From NCBI RefSeq assembly GCF_900119315.1, contig NZ_LT827010.1, forward strand, positions 8,922,001 to 8,986,000: a stretch of 64,000 bases of DNA, in the 5' to 3' direction. Below, piece by piece: positions 33,912 through 41,492 of this stretch; the first letter of the stretch is position 1, and every line of letters begins with the position of its first letter. This DNA is from Actinoplanes sp. SE50/110 (GTDB lineage: Bacteria > Actinomycetota > Actinomycetes > Mycobacteriales > Micromonosporaceae). The translations under genes were made by a program, and so were the position numbers. The notes beneath the pieces were generated by a model that saw only the letters and a list, made by a program, of their open reading frames with translations, did not search any database and was not told the origin of the DNA.

Positions 33912-34949
33912 TCAGGCCTGGGTCGCCGCCGGGGTGCGACCGGCGACCGCCTCGTCCTGCGCGATCGGGAAGTGGCACGCGGTCAGGTGCCCCTCCGGGT
34001 CGTCGAGCCGCGCCACCAGCGGCGGCTCCTGGGTGGCACAGATGTCCTGCGCCTTCCAGCAGCGGGTGCGGAACCGGCAGCCGGACGGCGGGTTGATCGG
34101 GCTCGGCACGTCGCCGGTGAGCAGCACCCGGGTGCGCTGCGCGCGGTCCCGCCGGACCGGGTCGGGCACCGGGACGGCCGACATCAGCGCGACCGTGTAC
34201 GGGTGCCGCGGGTTCTTGTAGAGCTCGTCGCGCGGCGCGATCTCCATGACCTTGCCCAGGTACATCACGGCGACCCGGTCGGAGATGTGGCGGACCACCG
34301 ACAGGTCGTGCGCGATGAACACGTAGGTCAGGTCGAACTCGTTCTGCAGGTCCTCCAGCAGGTTGACGACCTGCGCCTGGATCGACACGTCGAGCGCCGA
34401 GACGGGCTCGTCGGCGATGATCAGTTTCGGGCGCAGGGCGAGCGCCCGGGCGATGCCGATGCGCTGCCGCTGGCCGCCGGAGAACTCGTGCGGATACCGG
34501 TTGTAGTGCTCCGGGTTGAGGCCGACCAGTTCCAGCAGCTCCTGCACGGCCTTCTTCAGGCCCTGCGGTGTCGGGATGTCCTGGATCTGCAGCGGCGCCG
34601 AGATGATCGAGCCGACCGTGTGCCGCGGGTTCAGCGACGAGTACGGGTCCTGGAAGATCATTTGGACGTCACGGCGCAGCGGCCGCATCTGACCGACCGA
34701 CTTGTGGGTGATGTCCTGACCCTCGAAGACGATCTTGCCGGCCGTCGGCTCCAGGATCCGGCTGAACAGCCGGCCGGTCGTCGACTTGCCACAGCCGGAC
34801 TCGCCGACCAGGCCCAGCGTCTCGCCGGCCTGCACGGTCAGGTCGATGCCGTCCACCGCGCGGACCGCGCCGACCTGGCGCTTCAACAGCCCCTTCGTGA
34901 TCGGGAAATGCTTCTGCAGCCCGGTCACCTCGAGCAGGTTCTCGCTCAT
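33912..34949 (-). CDS. Peptide ABC transporter ATP-binding protein (OppF/DppF type)
   Basis: 345 residues. Walker A GESGCGKST, signature FSGGQRQR, Walker B IIADEP and the H-loop IAHDL are intact. The C-terminal oligopeptide-transporter domain (from about 255) carries Cys residues (CRFRTRCWKAQDICATQEPP) that in DppF-like subunits can bind an Fe-S cluster. It is the last gene of the five-gene transporter operon, 19 bases after oppD. Together the genes make an importer for oligo- or dipeptides. Confidence 0.92.
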   Translation of the reverse strand: MSENLLEVTGLQKHFPITKGLLKRQVGAVRAVDGIDLTVQAGETLGLVGESGCGKSTTGRLFSRILEPTAGKIVFEGQDITHKSVGQMRPLRRDVQMIFQDPYSSLNPRHTVGSIISAPLQIQDIPTPQGLKKAVQELLELVGLNPEHYNRYPHEFSGGQRQRIGIARALALRPKLIIADEPVSALDVSIQAQVVNLLEDLQNEFDLTYVFIAHDLSVVRHISDRVAVMYLGKVMEIAPRDELYKNPRHPYTVALMSAVPVPDPVRRDRAQRTRVLLTGDVPSPINPPSGCRFRTRCWKAQDICATQEPPLVARLDDPEGHLTACHFPIAQDEAVAGRTPAATQA

Positions 34950-34968
34950 CGTTCTCTCTCTTCCCCGC

Positions 34969-35991
34969 TCAGAGGTTGGGGGCCACTTCTTCCTGGAAGA
35001 TCTTTTCGCGCGCCTCCGGCGGCAGGTGGCAGGCGACCGCGTGGGCCCCGCCGGTCAGCACCGGAGTCTCCGTGAACGACCGGTCGCCGTTGCGGCCGGC
35101 GTACGGGCAGCGCGGGTGGAAGGCGCAGCCGGAAGGCAGGTTGATCAGGCTGGGCGGCGTGCCCTTGACCGGGGTGAGCCGGTCCCGGACCTCGCGATCC
35201 AGCCGCGGCATCGAGCCGAGCAGACCCCAGGTGTACGGGTGCTGCGGGCGCTGGAACAGATCCACCGCCGGGCCCTTCTCGATCACCTTGCCGCCGTACA
35301 TCACCAGGACCTCGTCGGCCAGCTCGGCGACGACGCCGAGGTCGTGGGTGATCATGATGACCGCGGAGCCGAACTCCTCCTGCAGATCCCGAATCAGGTC
35401 CAGGATCTGCGCCTGGACGGTCACGTCCAGGGCCGTGGTGGGCTCGTCGGCGATCAGCAGTTTCGGGTCGTTGACCAGCGCCATCGCGATCATCGCGCGC
35501 TGCCGCATGCCACCGGAAAACTGGTGGGCGTAGTCGTGGAAGCGGCGCGCCGGCTGCGGGATGCCGACCCGGGCGAGCATGTCGATGGCCCGCTCCCGGG
35601 CCACCTTCTTGTTCACCCCGGGGTGGTGCACCCGGTACGCCTCGACGATCTGCGACCCGATGGTGAAGTACGGGTGCATGGCGCTCAGCGGATCCTGGAA
35701 GATCATCGCCATCTTGCCGCCGCGCAGCGCCCGCACCTCCTCGTTGGAGGCGCTGACCAGTTCCTTGTCGTCCAGCCAGATCTCGCCGGCGACCTTGGCG
35801 TTGCTGCGGGTCCGGTGCAGGCCCAGGAGGGCCAGCGAGGTGACGCTCTTGCCGGAGCCGGACTCGCCGACGATGCCGAGCGTCTTGCCGGCCTCCAGGC
35901 TGAAGGTCGACCCGCTGACCGCCTGCACGATGCCGTCGTCGGTCTCGAACCGGACGGTCAAATCCTTGACCTCGAGGAATGGGCGTGACAT
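34969..35991 (-). CDS. Peptide ABC transporter ATP-binding protein (OppD/DppD type)
   Basis: 340 residues. Walker A GESGSGKSV, signature FSGGMRQR, Walker B LIADEPTTALDV, H-loop ITHDLG. The C-terminal oligopeptide domain has the Cys-rich PSGCAFHPRCPYAGRNGDRS. It follows oppB by 10 bases. With OppF it forms the heterodimeric ATPase that powers the OppB/OppC pore. Confidence 0.92.
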   Translation of the reverse strand: MSRPFLEVKDLTVRFETDDGIVQAVSGSTFSLEAGKTLGIVGESGSGKSVTSLALLGLHRTRSNAKVAGEIWLDDKELVSASNEEVRALRGGKMAMIFQDPLSAMHPYFTIGSQIVEAYRVHHPGVNKKVARERAIDMLARVGIPQPARRFHDYAHQFSGGMRQRAMIAMALVNDPKLLIADEPTTALDVTVQAQILDLIRDLQEEFGSAVIMITHDLGVVAELADEVLVMYGGKVIEKGPAVDLFQRPQHPYTWGLLGSMPRLDREVRDRLTPVKGTPPSLINLPSGCAFHPRCPYAGRNGDRSFTETPVLTGGAHAVACHLPPEAREKIFQEEVAPNL

Positions 35992-36001
35992 TCGCTTCCC
36001 C

Positions 36002-37003
36002 TCAGCCCAGCCGCACGCGCGGGTCGATGATGCCGTAGACCAGGTCGACGATCAGATTGGCGAGAACAATGAAGAACGCGGCGAACAGGGTGACGCCGAG
36101 GATGATCGGGAGGTCGCTGGTCCGGATGCCGTTGAGCGCCTCGTAACCGAGACCGCGCAGGTTGAACACCGCCTCGGTGAGCACCGCGCCGCCGAGCAGC
36201 GCGCCCAGGTCCAGGCCGAAGACGGTGACCAGCGGCGTGAGGCTGGACCGCAGCGCGTGCTTGCCGATCACGGTGCGCTCGCCGAGGCCCTTGGCCCGGG
36301 CTGTCCGGACGTAGTCCTCGCCGAGCGTCTCCAGCATGTTCGCCCGGGTCAGCCGGGCGTAGGTGGCGGCGAACAGGAACGCCAGCGTGACCCAGGGCAG
36401 GATCAGGCCGCGGGCCCAGTCCACCGGGCTGTCCAGGAACGGGGTGTAGTCCGCGTCCTTCAGCCAGCCGAGTTTGTAGGTGAAGACCGACAGGGCGACC
36501 AGACCGGTGAAATAGATCGGCAGGGAGACGCCGGCGAGCGCGACACCCATCACCGTCCGGTCCAGTAACGTTCCTCGGCGCAATGCCGAGATCACCCCGA
36601 ACATGACGCCCATCAGCACCCAGAGGATCGCCGCGCCGATCGCCAGGGACACCGTCACCGGCAGGTCGCCCAGCAGTTTCGGCCAGACCTCCTCGTCGGT
36701 CTTGAACGAGTAGCCGAGGCAGGGTGCCGGGCAGTGGGTGACCTCGACGCCGGTGGTGTAGTCCCGGCCGGCGACGAGGCCCTTCACGAACTTGCCGTAC
36801 TGCACCAGAACCGGGTCGTTGAGACCCAGCTTCTCCCGGATGCCCTGAACGGCGACGGGGTCGGCCTGCTTGCCGATGTACAGCAGCGCCGGGTCACTAC
36901 CGGTGAGCTTCGGCACCATGAAGAAGACACCGAAGGTCACCAGGGTGACCGCGAGCAGCGTCAGGACGGCGTTGATCAGCCGTCGGATGAGGTAAGCAAG
37001 CAC
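36002..37003 (-). CDS. Peptide ABC transporter permease (OppB/DppB type)
   Basis: 333 residues. An N-terminal helix opening MLAYLIRRLINAVLTLLAVT, a lumenal loop with a Cys pair (THCPAPCLGY), then five more helices with the binding-protein-dependent transport motif around DYVRTARAKGLGERTVIGKH (the EAA loop). It forms half of the membrane pore. It lies 118 bp after oppA, a gap with a strong hairpin. Confidence 0.92.
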   Translation of the reverse strand: MLAYLIRRLINAVLTLLAVTLVTFGVFFMVPKLTGSDPALLYIGKQADPVAVQGIREKLGLNDPVLVQYGKFVKGLVAGRDYTTGVEVTHCPAPCLGYSFKTDEEVWPKLLGDLPVTVSLAIGAAILWVLMGVMFGVISALRRGTLLDRTVMGVALAGVSLPIYFTGLVALSVFTYKLGWLKDADYTPFLDSPVDWARGLILPWVTLAFLFAATYARLTRANMLETLGEDYVRTARAKGLGERTVIGKHALRSSLTPLVTVFGLDLGALLGGAVLTEAVFNLRGLGYEALNGIRTSDLPIILGVTLFAAFFIVLANLIVDLVYGIIDPRVRLG

Positions 37004-37005
37004 GA

Positions 37006-37019
37006 CGTTCGGCCGAACG
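37006..37019. repeat. 14-bp palindrome before oppB
   Basis: CGTTCGGCCGAACG, a perfect palindrome 2 bases before the oppB start; it could be an operator or overlap the ribosome-binding region. Confidence 0.6.
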
Positions 37020-37022
37020 GTC

Positions 37023-37058
37023 GGCGGGCGCCGGCTCCTCGCGGAACCGGCACCCGCC
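37023..37058 (-). promoter_or_regulatory. Intercistronic hairpin between oppA and oppB
   Basis: On the minus-strand mRNA, two 16-base arms (37023-37038 and 37043-37058) pair completely if G-U pairs are allowed, around a 4-base loop. Such a hairpin after a binding-protein gene often protects its mRNA or stops part of transcription. Confidence 0.65.
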
Positions 37059-37121
37059 TACCGGGAGGTGGCCTTCACCTGCCCTTCGAGATACCTGGTG
37101 GTGCGTTACCGGCAGGACGGC

Positions 37122-38900
37122 TCACTTGCCGTCGCTCACGCCCAACGCCTGGAAGTCGACCATGGCGAGCGCGGAGTGCTCGTAGACGTTCGTGAGCCGC
37201 GGGTTGCGGTAGTTGAGCGCCTTGTCGAACACGAACGGCAGGTAGAACGCGCCGTCCATGATCTTGTGGTTGATCTGGCTGTACAGATCGGCGGCCTTGG
37301 TCGGGTCGGTCTCCGCGGCGGCCTGGTCGAACAGCCCGTCGATCGACGGGTCCTTGACCTCGGGCAGGTTGTAGTTGCCGTTCGGCACCAGGAAGCGGCT
37401 GTCGACCAGCGGCTGCAGGTAACCCGAGCCGTTGGGGTAGTCCGCGCCCCAGCCGGCGATCATGATGCCGTAGCCCTTCTTGTGCACGTTGTTCGGCGCA
37501 CCGATGACGGACGAGATGAGCGAGCCGTCGTACTGCTCGATCGAGGCGTCGATGTTGACGGCCTTGAGGGCCGCCTGCAGCGCGGTGGCGGTGGCGATCT
37601 CGGCCGGCTTGTTGTTCCGGACCGCAATCTTGGTGGCGAAGCCGCTCGGCTTGCCGCACTCGGTCAGGGCCTTCTTGGCCTCCTCGACCTGCGCCTTGCC
37701 CTGCGCCCGGTTGTACGGGTCGTACTTCACGTCCGAGCCGAGGATGTTCGGCGGGAGCATGTTGGTGCCGATGTCACCGCCGGCCACCGGGCCACCGCGG
37801 GCGGCCTGCAGCGTGGTCGGGTCGGCGGCGTACATGACGGCCTTGCGGCAGGCCACGTTGTCGAACGGCGCGACGTTGGTCGACATCGCGGCGTACCGGA
37901 TGAAGCCGGTGTTCGGAGCGTCGGCGTTCGCCTTCAGCTTCGGGTCGCGCAGGATGTCGGCCCGGGCCTTGGTCTGCACACCGCTCTGCCCGGCGTCGAT
38001 GTCGGCGGTGCCGGCGATCAGGCGGTCGTCCATGTCGGCGGCGTTCGTGGTGATCGTCAGGACGACCTTGTCCGGAAGCGCCTTACGGATCGGGTCCGTG
38101 GACTTGTCCCAGTTCGGGTTCCGGGTCAGGGTCGCGCTCTTGCCCGGCTGGATGGCGCCCGGCGCGAACATGTACGGGCCGGAGGAGGCCGGGTTCAGCG
38201 CGTACTTGGCGCCGGTGTCCCGCTTCTGCGGCACCGGGCCACCGCCCGGCAGGGCCAGCATGTACGGGAAGCTGGAGTCGGCCTTGGCCAGGTGGAAGAC
38301 GATCGTCGAGTCGTCCGGCGTCTGGACCGTCTTGAGACCCAGCTTGTTCGGGTCGGTGTCCTTGTACGGGCCGGGGTACTTCTGGCCCTGGTCGAGCAGC
38401 TGCTGCAGGTACAGCGGGCCACCCGGGACGACGTCCTGCGCGAAGATGCGCTCGATGCCGTACTTGACGTCCTTCGACGTGATCGGGGTGCCGTCGTCGA
38501 ACTTCAGGCCGCTGCGCAGCTTGAAGGTGTAGACCTTGCCGCCCTCGGTGATCTCCGGCTCGGCCGAGGCCAGGTCGGGAACCAGCTTCAGGCCGTCCTT
38601 GCCCGGCTTGGCGTCGTAGGCCAACAGGGTCCGGTTGAAGAACCGGGCCATGTTGATGGTCCAGCCGTAGTACGAGATCGCCGGGTCGAACGAGTCCGGC
38701 GCCTGCGACGTCCACATGTTCAGCGTGCCGCCGGCCTTGTCACTCGGGTTGACCACCCCGGTGACCGCCGCGTTGAAGCCCGCCCCCTCGGCCGAGGAGC
38801 CCTTCTTGTCGTCCGACTTGGAGGAGCCGCCGCACGCGGCGGTCACCCCCAGCGTGAGGGCAGCCGCCGCGGCCACCATCACCTTCGTCTTATTTGCCAC
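37122..38900 (-). CDS. Peptide-binding lipoprotein of the ABC transporter (cluster 5 SBP, OppA type)
   Basis: 592 residues. The signal peptide ends with lipobox TAACGGS, so the protein is tethered outside. The SBP family 5 signature appears near residues 90-170 (PEITEGGKVYTFKLRSGLKF, DGTPITSKDVKYGIERIF). It binds peptides or similar ligands and delivers them to the OppBC pore. It lies second in the operon, 85 bp after oppC. Its position between the two permease genes is not the usual A-B-C-D-F order. Confidence 0.92.
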   Translation of the reverse strand: MANKTKVMVAAAAALTLGVTAACGGSSKSDDKKGSSAEGAGFNAAVTGVVNPSDKAGGTLNMWTSQAPDSFDPAISYYGWTINMARFFNRTLLAYDAKPGKDGLKLVPDLASAEPEITEGGKVYTFKLRSGLKFDDGTPITSKDVKYGIERIFAQDVVPGGPLYLQQLLDQGQKYPGPYKDTDPNKLGLKTVQTPDDSTIVFHLAKADSSFPYMLALPGGGPVPQKRDTGAKYALNPASSGPYMFAPGAIQPGKSATLTRNPNWDKSTDPIRKALPDKVVLTITTNAADMDDRLIAGTADIDAGQSGVQTKARADILRDPKLKANADAPNTGFIRYAAMSTNVAPFDNVACRKAVMYAADPTTLQAARGGPVAGGDIGTNMLPPNILGSDVKYDPYNRAQGKAQVEEAKKALTECGKPSGFATKIAVRNNKPAEIATATALQAALKAVNIDASIEQYDGSLISSVIGAPNNVHKKGYGIMIAGWGADYPNGSGYLQPLVDSRFLVPNGNYNLPEVKDPSIDGLFDQAAAETDPTKAADLYSQINHKIMDGAFYLPFVFDKALNYRNPRLTNVYEHSALAMVDFQALGVSDGK

Positions 38901-38985
38901 CTTGTTCTCCTACCTCGTGTGATAACGGCGGTGACGCCGCCGACCATGCAAGGGCTGATGCAGAGCCGCGTGGATCCGCGGGGGA

Positions 38986-39996
38986 TTACCGAGCCTTCGG
39001 ATCGAGCGCGTCGCGCAGGCCGTCGCCGAAGAGGTTGAAGGCCAGCACCGTAATGAAGATCATGCCGCCCGGGATGATCATGAAGAGCGGATCGTCCGCG
39101 TAGAACGGCAGAGCATCGGACAGCATGCCGCCCCACGACGGATTCGGCGGTGGGATACCGACACCGAGGAAGCTCAACGCCGCCTCGGTGAGGATGTTCG
39201 TGGGGATGATCAGCGTCGTGTAGACGAGGATCGGCGCGGCCAGGTTGGGCAGCAGCTCGCGGAACAGGATCCGCGGCGAGCGGGCACCGATGCTGCGGGC
39301 CGCCTCGACGAACTCGCGCTCCCGCAGCGACAGGGTCTGACCGCGGACGATGCGACCGACGTAGGGCCAGCCGAAGAAGCCGATCACCAGGACCAGGACG
39401 AGCACCCGCGACCAGCGGTTGCCGAACCCGAGGAACGACTGCGGCAGCACCGAGACCAGCGCGATCGCGAACAGCAGCTGGGGGAAGGCGAGCAGGAAGT
39501 CCATCACCCGGCTGATCACCGAGTCGACCCAGCCACCCAGGTAACCGGCCGCCAGACCGAACACGCTGCCCAGGATCGTGGAGAAGAAGGCGGCGAGGAA
39601 GGCGACCGACAGCGAGGTCTGCGCGCCGTAGACGATCCGGCTGAACACATCCCGGCCGTTCACCGGCTCCACACCGAGGATGAAGTCCTTGCTGATGCCG
39701 CCCCACGGCTTGAGCGGCGTCTGGAATGTCTGGTCGACCTGATCGCCGTGGAACTCGTCGAACGGGTGACCGAACCACTTGGCCAGCAGCGGCGCCAGGA
39801 AGGCGACGGCGATCAGGAAGAGGACGAAGACGCCACCGGCAACCGCGACCTTGTCCCGTTTCAGCCGACGCCAGGCGATCTGCTTGAGGGAGCGCCCGAC
39901 GATGGCCTTCTCGGCGGGACCCCGCGTCTCGGCAGCATCAACGGCCGGTGGCGGCGGAGCGTCGTCAGAGATCGACGCTTCTGGGCCAAGCGACAT
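38986..39996 (-). CDS. Peptide ABC transporter permease (OppC/DppC type)
   Basis: 336 residues. A 45-residue cytosolic head, then OppC-type N-terminal helix, a periplasmic loop (PWGGISKDFILGVEPVNGRD) and the transport domain with REFVEAARSIGARSPRILFRE as EAA loop. It is the first gene of the operon. The ATG at 39996 has GAGAGGA upstream; a longer frame to 40065 has no support. Confidence 0.92.
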   Translation of the reverse strand: MSLGPEASISDDAPPPPAVDAAETRGPAEKAIVGRSLKQIAWRRLKRDKVAVAGGVFVLFLIAVAFLAPLLAKWFGHPFDEFHGDQVDQTFQTPLKPWGGISKDFILGVEPVNGRDVFSRIVYGAQTSLSVAFLAAFFSTILGSVFGLAAGYLGGWVDSVISRVMDFLLAFPQLLFAIALVSVLPQSFLGFGNRWSRVLVLVLVIGFFGWPYVGRIVRGQTLSLREREFVEAARSIGARSPRILFRELLPNLAAPILVYTTLIIPTNILTEAALSFLGVGIPPPNPSWGGMLSDALPFYADDPLFMIIPGGMIFITVLAFNLFGDGLRDALDPKAR

Positions 39997-40112
39997 CTGT
40001 TTCGCCGGTCCTCTCCCGGCCACCGCGCAGCAGAGAGTCCACGGCCGCCCGGCGCGTGGGTACACGGAAGACCCCCACGGCCCGGAGACGATGGCCCACG
40101 TTGCGAGCGGTA

Positions 40113-40124
40113 AACCGATCGGTT
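40113..40124. promoter_or_regulatory. 12-bp palindrome, candidate operator of the opp operon
   Basis: AACCGATCGGTT, perfect dyad, about 117 bases before the oppC ATG. The form suits a TetR- or LacI-type repressor. No regulator gene is adjacent. Confidence 0.4.
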
Positions 40125-40223
40125 ATCGCATGCCTCGAGTGCCGGCCCCCATCGGCCGACCGGCCCATGTCGGGCCGGGACCACGAGGGCACCCGATGGC
40201 GGGTGTGGCCGCCATCGAGAGGA

Positions 40224-40252
40224 ACATTCACCTAGTGCGGTGCCCGGGTCAA
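40224..40252 (-). promoter_or_regulatory. Candidate sigma-A promoter of the opp operon
   Basis: On the minus strand TTGACC (40247-40252), a 17-base spacer and GAATGT (40224-40229). The leader to oppC would be about 220 bases. Confidence 0.4.
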
Positions 40253-40409
40253 GCTCACTGACCGCACGCGGATGTTTCCGTGTCTCCCTCGTGATGTCAC
40301 CGTGACCTAGACGCTGAACAAACGGAAGGTACCGCGTAAGGGGTTCGCAAGTGGCCAATCCAGGCCAAACAGGTGGCATCCCGTTACAGCCTGGTTACGC
40401 GATGTTTCG

Positions 40410-41003
40410 TCAGAGCGCGCGGCGGCCCTCGAACGCCCTACCCAGAGTGATCTCGTCCGCATACTCCAGGTCACCACCGACCGGGAGCCCGCTGGCCAGA
40501 CGGGTCACCGCGATACCCATCGGCTTGATCAACAAAGCCAGGTAGGTGGCGGTCGCCTCGCCCTCGGTGTTCGGATCCGTCGCCAGGATCAGCTCACGGA
40601 CCTCACCGGTGCCCAGCCGCAGCAACAACTCGCGGATCTTCAGATTGTCCGGGCCGACCCCCTCCAACGGGTTGATCGCCCCACCCAGCACGTGATACCT
40701 GCCGCGGAACTCGCCGGTCCGCTCGATCGCGACGACGTCCTTCGGCTCCTCCACCACACACAACACCTCGTTGGTGCGGCGGGGATCGCGGCAGACCCGG
40801 CACTGCTCGGACTCCGCCACGTTGAAACAGGTGGTGCAGAACCGGACCAGTTCCTTCACCTTGCGCAGGGCGGTGGACAGCCGGTTGATGTCCACCGGGT
40901 CCGCGGAAAGCACGTGGAACGCGATGCGCTGGGCCGACTTCGGGCCCACGCCCGGCAGCCGGCCCAGCTCATCGATCAGGTCCTGGATGGCACCCTCGTA
41001 CAC
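40410..41003 (-). CDS. recR: Recombination protein RecR
   Basis: 197 residues, the standard length. Helix-hairpin-helix LPGVGPKSAQRIAFHVL; zinc finger CTTCFNVAESEQCRVC; Toprim domain with VVEEPKDVVAIERTG and ATDPNTEGEATA; C-terminal Walker-B-like end. It works with RecF/RecO to load RecA at gaps. The GTG start lies 4 bases after the ybaB stop; the dnaX-ybaB-recR order is a widely conserved cluster. Confidence 0.96.
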   Translation of the reverse strand: MYEGAIQDLIDELGRLPGVGPKSAQRIAFHVLSADPVDINRLSTALRKVKELVRFCTTCFNVAESEQCRVCRDPRRTNEVLCVVEEPKDVVAIERTGEFRGRYHVLGGAINPLEGVGPDNLKIRELLLRLGTGEVRELILATDPNTEGEATATYLALLIKPMGIAVTRLASGLPVGGDLEYADEITLGRAFEGRRAL

Positions 41004-41007
41004 GGGA

Positions 41008-41331
41008 TCAGAACCCCGGCAGGGAGAAGCCGCCGGTGGCCGGACCCATCTTCTGCTCGGCCAGCTCCCGCTGCGCCTCAGCGGCGTTGTGGATCGCGGC
41101 GAGCAGCAGATCCTCCAGCGTCTCCACGTCGTCGGCGTCCACCGCCTTAGGGTCGATCTTGACGGCCTTGAACTCGCCGAGACCGGTCACGGTCACCGTC
41201 ACCAGCCCGCCGCCGGCCGTGCCGGTCAGCTCCGCCTCGGCCAGCTCGGCCTGCGCCTGAGCGACCTGCTGCTGCATCTTCTGCGCCTGCTTCATCAGCT
41301 GCTGCATGTTCGGCTGTGCACCGGGGCGCAT
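41008..41331 (-). CDS. YbaB/EbfC family nucleoid-associated protein
   Basis: 107 residues. Helical start NMQQLMKQAQKMQQQVAQAQ, then the beta sheet GGGLVTVTVTGLGEFKAVKI and a C-terminal helix. EbfC proteins bind DNA and shape the nucleoid. The ATG at 41331 has AGGAG upstream; an ATG 9 codons earlier lacks one. It lies between dnaX and recR, as usual. Confidence 0.94.
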   Translation of the reverse strand: MRPGAQPNMQQLMKQAQKMQQQVAQAQAELAEAELTGTAGGGLVTVTVTGLGEFKAVKIDPKAVDADDVETLEDLLLAAIHNAAEAQRELAEQKMGPATGGFSLPGF

Positions 41332-41492
41332 GGCACCGCTCCTCTGGGTAGTCGTCACTCGTCGCCGAGAACCGTCGTCAATAGCCGCCGGCCCGGCGAA
41401 TCAACCGCCGCCAGCGTAGCCGCCCGGCACCGATACCCCGCTCAGCCGCCCACCACGCCGCGCGAACGTCCCCCTCCGGCCGCACGGCCGCC

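Larger units (their letters stand above)
39997..40409. other. Upstream region of the peptide transporter operon
   Basis: 413 bp between oppC and the recR stop, without a credible gene. It holds the putative opp promoter, a 12-bp palindrome in the leader, and then the 3' flank of recR. Confidence 0.6.
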
